Shown one piece after another: positions 33,039 to 41,736 of a stretch of 59,741 nucleotides of DNA (its first letter is position 1; each line of letters starts with the position of its first letter). The stretch is taken from NCBI GenBank assembly GCA_964480945.1, contig CAYZRX010000014.1, positions 1-59,741 on the forward strand, in the 5' to 3' direction. The notes under the pieces are model-generated. The model had not been told where the DNA came from. It saw only the letters and a program-made list of their open reading frames with translations, and ran no database searches. This DNA comes from VGWB01 sp964480945 (GTDB taxonomy: Bacteria; Bacteroidota; Ignavibacteria; UBA10030). A program made the position numbers and the translations under genes.

Positions 33039-34498
33039 AGCAGATCAAGATCGATCCGATTACACGTTTGGAAGGGCATGGGAAAATCGACATTTTCTTG
33101 AACGATGACGGCGAGGTCTCCAGCTCGTATTTCCAGATCCCTGAGCTTCGTGGATTCGAGCAATTCTGCGTCGGCAGGCCGGTCGAGGAAATGCCGCGGA
33201 TCACGACGCGTATCTGCGGGGTCTGCCCGGAGGCGCATCATATGGCCTCTGTGAAGGCGTGTGATGCTGTTTTCCACGTCGATCCTCCGCCGACGGGGAA
33301 GAAGCTCCGACAGCTCTTGTACAACACCTTTTTTGCGGGTGACCACACGCTGCACTTCTATGCTCTCGGCGCACCCGATTTTGTAGTCGGGCCGGACGCG
33401 CCTGCTGCCGAGCGCAATATCCTCGGGGTTGTGAAGAAGGTCGGGTTGGAGATCGGCGGCAAGGTCATCGAGATGCGGAAGAGGACGCAGGAAGTCATCA
33501 AAATGATCGGGGGAAAACAGACGCACCAGGTGACCGCTCTTCCCGGCGGGATCAGTAAGGGACTGACGGAAGATGAGCGGAAGCAAATCGAGGAGCACTG
33601 CAAGTGGTTCGTCGAGTTCAGCAAGTTCACCATTCAGCTCTTCGACGACGTCGTCCTGAAGAACAAAGCGTACGTCGACCTGATCCTTTCCGACGCCTAC
33701 TCGCATAAGACGTACTACATGGGGCTTGTCGATGAGAAGAACAGGGTAGAGTTCTACGATGGCAAAGTGCGTGTTGTTGATCCGGATGGCAAGGAGTTCG
33801 TCAAGTACGCGCCGAATGAATATCTGGATAACATTGCCGAGCATGTCGAGCCGTGGACGTACCTGAAGTTCCCCTTCCTGAAAAAGGTTGGCTGGAAAGG
33901 ATTCGTCGACGGGAAGGACAGCGGCGTGTACTGTGCGACCCCCCTCTCGCGACTCAACGCGGCCGATGCGATGCCCACTCCACTCGCACAGGCAGAGTAC
34001 GAGCGGATGTACGCCACCCTCGGCGGAAAGCCGGTGCACGCACGGCTTGCGACACACTGGGCGCGCATCATCGAGTTGCTCAGCGCGTCGGAGATGGCCC
34101 TTGATCTTGCCCGGGATCCCGAGATTACGGGGAAGCATATCCGCAATATCCCGACGGAGGTACCGACGGAAGGTGTTGCGATCGTCGAAGCGCCGCGCGG
34201 AACCTTGACCCACCACTACATCACCGACGAGAAGGGGATCCTGAAGAAAGTGAACCTGATTGTCGGAACCACGAACAACTACGCGCCGATCGCCATGTCA
34301 ATCCACAAAGCGGCAAAAGGCTTGATCAAGAAGGGTTCAGAGGTGACGGATGGCGTGCTCAATATGATCGAGATGGCGTTCAGAGCCTACGACCCATGCT
34401 TTGGGTGCGCAACACACACGCTTCCCGGTCAGATGCCGCTGGTCGTTCGCGTTCATGACAAAGACGGAAAGATTCTTCAGGAGATCAGAAGGCTCTGA
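33035..34498 (+). CDS. mvhA: Group 3c [NiFe] hydrogenase large subunit
   Basis: Catalytic NiFe subunit, 487 residues. L1 motif RICGVCPEAHH near residue 64 and L2 motif DPCFGCATH near the C-terminus hold the NiFe site. After the His of L2 come 26 residues, a longer tail than in the group 3b enzyme of this window; whether it is cleaved is uncertain. It is the last gene of the 14-kb operon. Two protease genes exist in the window, and the one at the head of this operon (20383) is the likelier partner. In known systems MvhAGD supplies H2 electrons to HdrABC for flavin-based bifurcation. Confidence 0.96.
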   Translation: MKQIKIDPITRLEGHGKIDIFLNDDGEVSSSYFQIPELRGFEQFCVGRPVEEMPRITTRICGVCPEAHHMASVKACDAVFHVDPPPTGKKLRQLLYNTFFAGDHTLHFYALGAPDFVVGPDAPAAERNILGVVKKVGLEIGGKVIEMRKRTQEVIKMIGGKQTHQVTALPGGISKGLTEDERKQIEEHCKWFVEFSKFTIQLFDDVVLKNKAYVDLILSDAYSHKTYYMGLVDEKNRVEFYDGKVRVVDPDGKEFVKYAPNEYLDNIAEHVEPWTYLKFPFLKKVGWKGFVDGKDSGVYCATPLSRLNAADAMPTPLAQAEYERMYATLGGKPVHARLATHWARIIELLSASEMALDLARDPEITGKHIRNIPTEVPTEGVAIVEAPRGTLTHHYITDEKGILKKVNLIVGTTNNYAPIAMSIHKAAKGLIKKGSEVTDGVLNMIEMAFRAYDPCFGCATHTLPGQMPLVVRVHDKDGKILQEIRRL

Positions 34499-34544
34499 GG
34501 GCATACAGGACCTCGGATCTGACTCCGCCACGAATTCCCTAGAA

Positions 34545-34613
34545 AAGTCCGTTCGCCCGGCTTCCCGAAATCGATTCTCACCCACGTCTCCGGTAAATCG
34601 GCGCAACGGACTT
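34545..34613 (+). terminator. Long stem-loop after the hydrogenase operon
   Basis: AAGTCCGTTCGCC at 34545-34557 pairs with GGCG at 34600-34603 and AACGGACTT at 34605-34613, a 13-base stem with one bulged base. It lies 47 bases after mvhA. No T-run follows, so it may protect the transcript end or act in another way rather than as a classical terminator. Confidence 0.45.
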
Positions 34614-34648
34614 GTTGTCTTCAGCCTCAGCGGTCAGCAGAATCCCAA

Positions 34649-34677
34649 TTGCGTTCAAGCGTAAAGAATCGTATTAT
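34649..34677 (+). promoter_or_regulatory. Possible sigma-70 promoter upstream of the zinc-ribbon gene
   Basis: TTGCGT at 34649-34654 and TATTAT at 34672-34677 are 17 bases apart. The -10 box is good and the -35 box is weak. It lies about 100 bases before the ATG at 34780. Confidence 0.35.
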
Positions 34678-34779
34678 GTCACCGGTCGCGCTGTGAGGTC
34701 CCATCACTCACAATGTCACGACGGGTCTTCGCAGTTCGTTGTCTCTTCAATTCCCGCCTTCGCCAGACGGAAGTCAATC

Positions 34780-35280
34780 ATGGCCGACTCATCCGACAAC
34801 ACTCTCACGTGCAGCGACTGCCATCAGAAAGTCAACGCGGACGATCAGTTCTGTCCTCACTGTGGCAGCCTGTTTGAGAAGAACCTTCGTTGCATCCATC
34901 ATCCGCATGAGGAAGCGGCCGGAGCATGCATTATCTGCCGTCTGCCGTACTGCTCCAGGTGCGGGGGGCGGGTAGGGAAGATCTTCCTTTGCCGGAAGCA
35001 TGAGGCCTATGAAATCTATGAAGGAATGGGCCGGGTGTTCGGCGTGAGCGACGACGTAACGGCGCAATACGCGTGCAAATGCCTCGAGCAGGAGGGGCTG
35101 CACCCGATCCTCTATTCGCGAAAGGCGAGCCCACTCTCGCTTGGGGGAGCGGACTACACTCTGTTTCGCGCCTCCGGGGAATATGACGGACACATCATCA
35201 ATGAGATCAAGGTGATGGTGCCGTGCCAGGAGGTCGTGGAAGCGGAGCGGGTGTTGAAGAAGCTGGATCTCAAGGCCTAG
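34780..35280 (+). CDS. Zinc-ribbon protein with DUF2007-like C-terminal domain
   Basis: From the ATG at 34780 the protein has 166 residues. It starts with a zinc ribbon (CSDCHQK and CPHCGS), then a B-box-like Cys/His segment (CIHHPHEEAAGACIICRLPYC, CGG, FLCRKH). The C-terminal 60 residues (YACKCLEQEGLHPIL, then SGEYDGHIINEIKVMVP and VEAERVLKKL) resemble DUF2007, a small putative signal-transducing domain. The frame is open upstream but has no protein-like features there. Function unknown. It is not part of the hydrogenase operon by spacing (281 bases). Confidence 0.75.
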   Translation: MADSSDNTLTCSDCHQKVNADDQFCPHCGSLFEKNLRCIHHPHEEAAGACIICRLPYCSRCGGRVGKIFLCRKHEAYEIYEGMGRVFGVSDDVTAQYACKCLEQEGLHPILYSRKASPLSLGGADYTLFRASGEYDGHIINEIKVMVPCQEVVEAERVLKKLDLKA

Positions 35281-35360
35281 AGGGACCGTCAGGATCGTCC
35301 GAGTCCAGGTCCCCGCCGACTGCCACACCGAGCCTTTCAACGCTAGGGAGGTCAGAAACG

Positions 35361-35828
35361 ATGACATCTCAAGAAACCATAGCGGACTTTCTTTCGCAGC
35401 GCTCGCTTGCTGTTATCGGGGTTTCGCGCAACGCGCGGAAGTTCGGAAATGCCATCTATCGAGATCTCAAGGCCAAAGGTTACAGAGTTTTTGCCGTCAA
35501 TCGTACTGCCGAGTCCGTCGAAGGGGACCCCTGCTATCATAACCTGAGTGCCTTGCCCGAAAAAGTGGGCGGGGTCGTTGTCTGCGTTCCGCCGGAGCAG
35601 GCAGAACAGGTTGCGCGTGAGGCGGCCGAATTAGGCATCCGACGCATCTGGTTCCAGCAGGGCGCAGAGTCGTACGCCGCGATCCGGTATTGCGAGAAGA
35701 GCGAACTGAGCGCGGTCTCCAAGCAGTGCATTCTGATGTTCGTGGAGCCGGTGACCTCCGTTCATCGCTTTCATCGGTGGGTCTGGAAGATCATCGGCAA
35801 GTACCCGTCCGCATCGCCTCACTCCTAA
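35361..35828 (+). CDS. CoA-binding-domain protein
   Basis: A 155-residue Rossmann-type CoA-binding domain: SLAVIGVSRNARKFGNAIYRD in two parts near the start, VFAVNRT, VVVCVPPEQ, GIRRIWFQQGAES and an end without further domain. Stand-alone members of this family are common and mostly uncharacterised; a larger version forms part of acyl-CoA synthetases. AGGGAGGTC lies before the ATG. Follows the zinc-ribbon gene after 80 bases. Confidence 0.87.
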   Translation: MTSQETIADFLSQRSLAVIGVSRNARKFGNAIYRDLKAKGYRVFAVNRTAESVEGDPCYHNLSALPEKVGGVVVCVPPEQAEQVAREAAELGIRRIWFQQGAESYAAIRYCEKSELSAVSKQCILMFVEPVTSVHRFHRWVWKIIGKYPSASPHS

Positions 35829-35876
35829 CCTGATTCTTCAGGATAGAGCTGCCAGCGCGCGACAAGGGAAATAGAC

Positions 35877-36533
35877 ATGAGAAAGCTGGACCTCAAGAAA
35901 GATCTGAAACATCTCTATCTCCCTTCTGCTTCAGAAGTGACCGTTGCACGAATACCGAGATTCAACTACCTCGTGATCGACGGGACAGGTGACCCGGACA
36001 CGTCTCAGGCCTTTCAAGAGGCCGTGCAGGCTCTCTATGCCGTCGCGTACACCCTGAAGTTCTCCATCAAAAAGGAGAAGCAAGTCGACTATCCGGTCAT
36101 GGCGCTCGAGGGTCTTTGGTGGACGCACGACAGCTCGAGCTTCAGCGTGGGAAACAGGTCGGCCTGGAAGTGGCGGCTGATGATTCTTCAGCCCGGGGTG
36201 GTGACGAAAGCTTTTTTCAAAAAGGCACTGAGAGAGGCGAAGGAGAAGAAGGGATTCCCCGCTCTCGACAATATCCGATTTGAGCCTTTCCAAGAAGGCC
36301 TTTGTGTACAGATTCTGCATATCGGCACGTACGCGGAGGAGGGACCGGCCATCGAGAGGCTTCGCGCGTTCGCCAGGCAGCACGGGCATGAGCTCCCCGG
36401 AAAACATCACGAGATCTACCTTAGCGATCCACGACGAGTGAAGCCGGAGAAGATGAAGACCGTCATCCGCCAACCGATTCGGAAAGCCAAGACCGTTCAG
36501 CCCGGCGGGAAGGCGGACGTGCTGATTCTGTGA
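35877..36533 (+). CDS. GyrI-like small-molecule-binding domain protein
   Basis: The 218-residue protein fits the GyrI-like family: FNYLVIDGTGDPDTSQAFQEAV, WWTHDSS, WKWRLMILQP, GLCVQILHIGTYAEEGPAIERL, HHEIYLSDPRRV. Such proteins bind, and in some cases hydrolyse, small hydrophobic molecules; related domains occur in BmrR-type regulators, but no DNA-binding part is present. Start at ATG after GGGAAATAG. Function unknown here. Confidence 0.85.
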   Translation: MRKLDLKKDLKHLYLPSASEVTVARIPRFNYLVIDGTGDPDTSQAFQEAVQALYAVAYTLKFSIKKEKQVDYPVMALEGLWWTHDSSSFSVGNRSAWKWRLMILQPGVVTKAFFKKALREAKEKKGFPALDNIRFEPFQEGLCVQILHIGTYAEEGPAIERLRAFARQHGHELPGKHHEIYLSDPRRVKPEKMKTVIRQPIRKAKTVQPGGKADVLIL

Positions 36534-36595
36534 AGGATATTGAGGACGTTACACTGCAACGAACAATTCCACGCACCTACTATGAGGATCGAATT

Positions 36596-37822
36596 ATGAA
36601 AAGAACAAGTCAAGTCGTTTTGTCGTTGGTTCTCATCCTGACGAGCGGATTCGCCCAGGTTGAGCGGAGGGATCGTGCCGTCTTCGCCACACCGAAAAAT
36701 GAATTCCTGGATTCGATCAAAGCTGAATCGGCGCGGTTCAGCGCTAAACCGCAAGAGCCGAGGAGGCAGCTCCAGCTGGACTTCTCCGGCATCTCTCATC
36801 CATCATCCGTCGGCGAATTCACTCAGTACTGGCGCAATGAACCGATATCGCAGGGCCTGACCGGGACATGCTGGTGTTTCTCTGCGACATCGTTCTTCGA
36901 GTCGGAGGTCTACCGGCTGACGAAGCGAGAGATCAAACTGTCCGAGATGTACACCGTCTACTGGGAATATGTGGAGAAAGCTCGGCGCTTCGTGCGTGAG
37001 CGCGGGAATTCGGTTTTCGGTGAAGGCTCGGAGGGGAATGCTGTGCGGCGTATCTGGAAGACGTACGGCATCGTTCCTGAAAAGGCCTACGCCGGATTGA
37101 TGCCCGGCCAGAAGTTTCACGATCACAGCAAGCTCTTCGAAGAGATGAACACTTATCTGCAATCGGTGAAGGCCAGCAGCGCGTGGAACGAGGACGAAGC
37201 GGTGAATACCATCAAATCAATTCTGAACCATTACCTTGGGGAGCCGCCGTCGTCGGTGGTGGTCGATGGGAAGTCCTTGACGCCGAAGGAGTATCTGGAC
37301 AACGTTGTGAGGCTGAGCCTGGATGACTACGTCGATGTCATGTCGTTGATGGAGAAACCGTACTACCATCTGGTCGAGTACGAGGTGCCGGATAATTGGT
37401 GGCACAGCAAAGAGTACTTTAACGTTCCGCTGGACGATTTCATGAGCGCAATCAAAGGCGCCATCCGGAAGGGTTATACGGTGTGCATCGGCGGCGACGT
37501 TTCGGAACCCGGATACGAGGGACACGCCGGGATTGCCGTCGTGCCCACGTTTGACGTCCCGTCGCAGTTTATCGACGAGAGCGCGCGACAATTTCGCTTC
37601 GGCAACGGCACAACGGGGGACGACCACGGCATTCACATGGTCGGCTATCTGGCGAAAGACGGGAAGGATTGGTACCTGATCAAGGACTCCGGATCCGGCT
37701 CTCGGAACAACAACCATCCCGGATACTACTTCTACACAGAAGATTACGTGAAGCTGAAGATTCTCGATTTCATGGTGCACAAGAGCGCGGTCGGGAGCCT
37801 TCTGAGCAAGTTGCAGAAATAG
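36596..37822 (+). CDS. Secreted C1-family peptidase, bleomycin-hydrolase-like
   Basis: From the ATG at 36596 the protein has 408 residues and starts with a signal peptide (KRTSQVVLSLVLILTSGFAQ). The catalytic region reads SQGLTGTCWCFSATS with the Gln and nucleophilic Cys, and DDHGIHMVGY with the catalytic His. Where C1B peptidases usually have an Asn in KNSW, this protein reads LIKDSGSGSR, so the third catalytic residue appears to be Asp. The C-terminal YYFYTEDYVKLKILDFMVHK region matches the C1B family. Aminopeptidase-like action in the periplasm or outside is likely. The family is frequent in Bacteroidota-related bacteria. Confidence 0.88.
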   Translation: MKRTSQVVLSLVLILTSGFAQVERRDRAVFATPKNEFLDSIKAESARFSAKPQEPRRQLQLDFSGISHPSSVGEFTQYWRNEPISQGLTGTCWCFSATSFFESEVYRLTKREIKLSEMYTVYWEYVEKARRFVRERGNSVFGEGSEGNAVRRIWKTYGIVPEKAYAGLMPGQKFHDHSKLFEEMNTYLQSVKASSAWNEDEAVNTIKSILNHYLGEPPSSVVVDGKSLTPKEYLDNVVRLSLDDYVDVMSLMEKPYYHLVEYEVPDNWWHSKEYFNVPLDDFMSAIKGAIRKGYTVCIGGDVSEPGYEGHAGIAVVPTFDVPSQFIDESARQFRFGNGTTGDDHGIHMVGYLAKDGKDWYLIKDSGSGSRNNNHPGYYFYTEDYVKLKILDFMVHKSAVGSLLSKLQK

Positions 37823-38208
37823 GAGAGGCGAAACGTCAATCTGCACAAGCGCTTCTGCGACAATCTCATTTCTGATTCATGGGAAGGGTTGGGCGCGAAT
37901 CTGTCACGCCTGAGAAGCATTTGCAGGTGCAGTGAGCGAGCTTTCGAGATTTCAAATCAGAGAAAGTCCTTGCCGATGGCACGATAGTTGAACCTTTTCA
38001 GGGCGTCTTGGAGTGCATGATCAAGCCGACAGTGTGAGGAACCAGGCAAGAGCTGCTCGGCTACAATCGGTCGCGCCGCCGGCGAATGAATCCGAACACC
38101 CTCCGACGACACCACGGAGCCAGTGCAATATCGAAAACGAGAAATTCTTGATCTTCATTAATCAAAGCTATCCTCGCGGAAACTCTCAATCCTAGCAAGG
38201 AGGTACAC
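37823..38208. other. Intergenic region upstream of citrate synthase
   Basis: A 386-base stretch without a supported gene. It contains one strong sigma-54-like site (next entry) and the ribosome site AAGGAGG just before 38209. A short dyad TTGAT...ATCAA near 38148-38165 has no clear meaning. Confidence 0.5.
37977..37992 (+). promoter_or_regulatory. Sigma-54-like promoter upstream of citrate synthase
   Basis: TGGCACG-ATAG-TTGAA matches the sigma-54 consensus TGGCACG-N4-TTGCW at all positions but one, the C of the -12 GC. The spacing of the -24 and -12 elements is right. The leader to the ATG would be about 200 bases. Same TTGA form as at 16246 (minus) and 42098. Confidence 0.5.
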
Positions 38209-39498
38209 ATGCCAGATAACTTGACAATCAAAGACAATCGGACGGGGAAAGAGTACGCTCTGCCCATTACCAATGGCACGATCAAGGCCATGGAGCTGCG
38301 TCAGATCAAAGTTGCGGAGGGCGACTTCGGTATGCTCTCGTACGATCCGGCGTTTATGAACACCGCTTCGTGCAGGAGCAAGATCACCTTCATCGACGGT
38401 GACAAGGGAATTTTGCGGTATCGCGGTTATCCTATCGACCAGCTTGCCGAAAAATGCTCTTATCTCGAGGTCGCGTACCTCGTTATCCACGGGGAGTTGC
38501 CGACGAAATCGCAGCTCGAGGACTGGGTGCACAATGTCACGTACCATACCATGATCCATGAGAACATCAAGAAGTTCATGGATGGCTTTAACCACGATGC
38601 GCATCCCATGGGCATGCTCGTCAGCACCCTGGCTGCTCTTTCGACCTTCTATCCGGATTCAAAGAACATCCAGGACGCCGAGTCGCGGAAACTTCAGATG
38701 TATCGGTTGATCGGCAAGATCCCGACCATCGCGGGATATGCCTATCGCCACACCCTGGGACTTCCGTACGTGTACCCGGATAACGAACTCAGCTACACGG
38801 GCAACTTCCTCGCGATGCTGTTCAAGATGACGGAGCTGAAATACAAAGCCAATCCCGTCCTTGAACGGGCGCTCGATGTTCTGTTCATTCTCCACGCGGA
38901 TCACGAGCAGAACTGCAGTGCGAACACCATGCGCAGCGTTGGAAGCTCGCAGGCAGATCCTTTTGTCTCAACCGCGGCTGCGGCGGCAGCATTGTATGGT
39001 CCGCTCCACGGCGGTGCGAATGAGCAGGTTCTCCGGATGTTGCGGGAAATTGGCTCGAAGGATAAGGTGCCGGAGTTTGTCAAGAAAGTGAAGTCAGGTG
39101 AGGGTGGAAAGCTCATGGGATTTGGTCACCGCGTTTACAAGAACTACGACCCGCGCGCCCAAATCATCAAGGAGACGGCGGAGAAGGTTTTTGAGGTGAC
39201 CGGAAGAAACCCGTTGCTTGATATCGCCATCGAGTTGGAACGCATCGCCCTCCAAGACGAGTACTTCGTGAAGCGCAAGCTCTATCCCAACGTGGATTTC
39301 TATTCTGGGATCATCTACGAGGCGATGGGCTTCCCGACCGCGGCGTTCACCGTGCTGTTTGCGATCCCGCGAACGTCCGGGTGGCTCGCGCAGTGGGAGG
39401 AAATGCTCCTCGATTCCGAACAGAAGATCGCTCGGCCGCGTCAGGTGTTCGTCGGCTACGACAAGCGGGACTTCGTTCCGATCGAGAAGAGAAAATAG
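38209..39498 (+). CDS. gltA: Citrate synthase
   Basis: Condenses oxaloacetate and acetyl-CoA to citrate. The 429-residue protein has the type-II-like N-terminal domain (IKDNRTGKEYALPITNGT in part) and the catalytic features: FILHADHEQNCS with a catalytic His, GPLHGGANEQVL with the second catalytic His, GFGHRVYKNYDPRA, and the late Asp in NVDFYSGI. AGGAGG lies 8 bases before the ATG. With malic enzyme in the same window it suggests at least part of a TCA cycle or anabolic branch. A sigma-54-like site lies upstream. Confidence 0.97.
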   Translation: MPDNLTIKDNRTGKEYALPITNGTIKAMELRQIKVAEGDFGMLSYDPAFMNTASCRSKITFIDGDKGILRYRGYPIDQLAEKCSYLEVAYLVIHGELPTKSQLEDWVHNVTYHTMIHENIKKFMDGFNHDAHPMGMLVSTLAALSTFYPDSKNIQDAESRKLQMYRLIGKIPTIAGYAYRHTLGLPYVYPDNELSYTGNFLAMLFKMTELKYKANPVLERALDVLFILHADHEQNCSANTMRSVGSSQADPFVSTAAAAAALYGPLHGGANEQVLRMLREIGSKDKVPEFVKKVKSGEGGKLMGFGHRVYKNYDPRAQIIKETAEKVFEVTGRNPLLDIAIELERIALQDEYFVKRKLYPNVDFYSGIIYEAMGFPTAAFTVLFAIPRTSGWLAQWEEMLLDSEQKIARPRQVFVGYDKRDFVPIEKRK

Positions 39499-39574
39499 TC
39501 CGGATCGCGCTCCCGCCTCGTGATGTCTGCTTGCGGGCTCGGAGTCTTCATAATCTTCTGAAAGGAGGAAGAGG

Positions 39575-39985
39575 ATGGCCGAGAAGACGCTTAAGGATGT
39601 TCGGTTTGCGAAAGCCGCCGACGTGATGACCCGTGATGTTGCCTTCATCGACGGAGCTGCAACCGCGGCCGAAGCCATCAGAATTATGAGGGAGCGGAAA
39701 ATCTCCTGTCTCGTTGTGAACCGGCGCACGCCGGACGACGCCTGGGGGATTGTGACGCGCAAGGACGTGGTCAACAAGATCGTGGACCCCGGAAGAGATC
39801 CCGATGAAGTGAAGGTGTTCGAGATCATGACCAAGCCGCTTGTGATGCTTTCTCCCGGCCTCGCTCTGAAATATTGCGCCCGGTTGATGCACAATACGGG
39901 GATCAGAAGAGCTGTCGTTTTCGATGGGAAGGATATCGTCGGTATCTTGAGCAACAGCGACATCTTCAACGCGATCAAGGTGTAG
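39575..39985 (+). CDS. CBS-domain-pair protein
   Basis: The 136-residue protein consists of two CBS domains (AADVMTRDVAFIDGAA, WGIVTRKDVVNKIV; FEIMTKPLVMLSPG, DIVGILSNSDIFNAI). CBS pairs bind adenylates and act as energy or ionic sensors. No other domain is present. AAAGGAGGAAGAGG precedes the ATG. It lies 76 bases after citrate synthase and is likely cotranscribed, which hints at control linked to the energy state; this link is inference. Confidence 0.93.
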   Translation: MAEKTLKDVRFAKAADVMTRDVAFIDGAATAAEAIRIMRERKISCLVVNRRTPDDAWGIVTRKDVVNKIVDPGRDPDEVKVFEIMTKPLVMLSPGLALKYCARLMHNTGIRRAVVFDGKDIVGILSNSDIFNAIKV

Positions 39986-40052
39986 ACGAACCGGTTTCCA
40001 TCCAGCAGGGTCGGCCCCGGCGCATCGTTGGGTCGACCAAGGGGAGGTTACT

Positions 40053-40119
40053 CAGATGACCGTCACTCGTGCTTGCCCCTCGATGTGGGGGAAGGAGAGT
40101 ACGGTCATCTGTGCTTTTT
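40053..40119 (+). terminator. Intrinsic terminator after gltA and the CBS gene
   Basis: CAGATGACCGT at 40053-40063 pairs perfectly with ACGGTCATCTG at 40101-40111; a second hairpin with CCCC/GGGG sits in the loop. TTTTT follows at 40115-40119. The 39986-40293 gap holds only this and the leader of the tryptophanase gene. Confidence 0.8.
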
Positions 40120-40293
40120 ATGCCCGGCTAAACGAGAGAGATTCCTGGCTTTCACGATCTGGCGAACTGGAAGTCTCCTCCATCGCACGTCGCCGCACGC
40201 AATGAACGCAAACACTTCGCTTTCTCTTCAGACGACAATCAACCTCGCCCAACTCCCAGCTTCATCATTCACCCCTTGCTTGAGGAGGTTCTT

Positions 40294-41736
40294 ATGAACG
40301 TTAGGCTCTCCAACGGGAAAGAGATCCCGATCGAAATGCACAAGGTGCGGATCGTGCAGAAGACAAGCCTTGTGCCGGTCGCCGAAAGGCTTCGTGCTCT
40401 TGAGGAGGGTGGGTACAACACGTTTGCTCTCCGCTCGCGCGACATCTTCATCGATATGCTGACGGACAGCGGGACAAATGCGATGAGCGATCAACAGCTC
40501 GGCGCGATGATGGTTTCCGACGACGCGTACGCCGGCGGCGAGAGCTTCTACAAGCTGAAGGCCGCGGTCAAGGACGTGCTGAAGTTCGAGCACGTGCTCC
40601 CCGTGCATCAGGGGCGGGCAGCCGAACACCTGTTAGCAAAGGTGTTCGTCAAGCCCGGCGACGTCATTCCGATGAACTACCACTTCACGACGACAAGGGC
40701 GCATTTCGAGCTTGCCGGCGGGACGGTTCTTGAGATCTTCGCCGACGAAGCGCTGAATACACAGAGCAAACACCCGTTCAAAGGGAACCTGGACCTTCAG
40801 AAATTCAAGAGCGTTATCAAGAAGCATGGCCCGGAGAAGATTCCCTTTGTGCGCATGGAAGCGACGACGAATCTGCTGGGCGGCCAGCCGTTCTCGATGG
40901 AGAACCTGCGCGAAGTAAAGGAGATCGCTGCGGACCACAAGATTCCGCTGGTCGTCGACGGGAGCCTTATCTCCGAGAACGCGTACTTCATCAAACAGAG
41001 GGAGAAGAAATACGCAAAGAAGTCGATTCAGGAAATCCTGTGGGAAATGATGGCGCTCGCGGATATTCTCTACATCTCCGCACGGAAGAGCAGCTGCGTG
41101 AAAGGTGGGTTCATCGCCACCAACAGCAAGAAGTACTACGAGGCCCTGAAGCCGTGGCTTCCTGTCTATGAGGGATTCCTCACCTACGGTGGCATGTCGA
41201 CGAGAGAGATCGAAGCGATGGCCGTCGGCCTGCGCGAGATGACCGATATCGATGTGGCCGGGAGCGCTCCGGAGTTCGTGAAATACTTCGTCGAACGGAT
41301 GATCGAGGAGAAGATGCCTGTCGTGACGCCGCCCGGCGGGCTGGCGTGTCACCTCGACGCGAAACTCTTCCTGCCGCATTTGCCCCAGTCGGAATATCCG
41401 TCGGGAGCGCTCGCCGCGGCCGTTTACCTCACATCCGGTGTGAGGAGCATGGAACGGGGGACGATCTCCTGCGATCGGGATAAGGAGGGGAAAGAGGTCT
41501 ATTCCGATCTCGAGCTGACGAGGCTTGCAGTCCCTCGACGGGTCTACACGATGTCGCAGATCGAGTATGTGGTTGACCGGTTGAAATGGCTCCATGGCCA
41601 TCGCGAGTTGGTGAAAGGACTCAAGTTTGTTGAGGAGCCTCCTGTCCTGAGGTTCTTTTTCGGAAAGCTCGAGGCGCTCGACAACTGGGGGGCAAAGTTG
41701 GCGCGGGTGTTCAAGAAAGAAATCGGAGACCGGTGA
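40294..41736 (+). CDS. tnaA: Tryptophanase (or related beta-eliminating lyase)
   Basis: PLP enzyme that splits tryptophan into indole, pyruvate and ammonia. From the ATG at 40294, which directly follows GAGGAGG, it has 480 residues. Family features: ALRSRDIFIDMLTDSGT, HQGRAAEHLL, TTTRAHFELAGG, PLVVDGSLISENAYFI, and SARKSS with the PLP-binding Lys. Tyrosine phenol-lyase is closely related and cannot be excluded by eye. A 31-codon reading frame (40202-40297) ends over the start codon but has no Trp codon, so it is not a TnaC-type leader. Indole production would be the expected phenotype. Confidence 0.88.
   Translation: MNVRLSNGKEIPIEMHKVRIVQKTSLVPVAERLRALEEGGYNTFALRSRDIFIDMLTDSGTNAMSDQQLGAMMVSDDAYAGGESFYKLKAAVKDVLKFEHVLPVHQGRAAEHLLAKVFVKPGDVIPMNYHFTTTRAHFELAGGTVLEIFADEALNTQSKHPFKGNLDLQKFKSVIKKHGPEKIPFVRMEATTNLLGGQPFSMENLREVKEIAADHKIPLVVDGSLISENAYFIKQREKKYAKKSIQEILWEMMALADILYISARKSSCVKGGFIATNSKKYYEALKPWLPVYEGFLTYGGMSTREIEAMAVGLREMTDIDVAGSAPEFVKYFVERMIEEKMPVVTPPGGLACHLDAKLFLPHLPQSEYPSGALAAAVYLTSGVRSMERGTISCDRDKEGKEVYSDLELTRLAVPRRVYTMSQIEYVVDRLKWLHGHRELVKGLKFVEEPPVLRFFFGKLEALDNWGAKLARVFKKEIGDR

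Noticed and set aside
37823..38208. Riboswitch or small RNA before citrate synthase
   Set aside because: No conserved riboswitch core or strong stem structure could be recognised in the leader.
40202..40297. 31-codon frame overlapping the tryptophanase start, considered as a TnaC leader
   Set aside because: It contains no Trp codon and no TnaC-like pattern; the overlap with the start codon can be chance.
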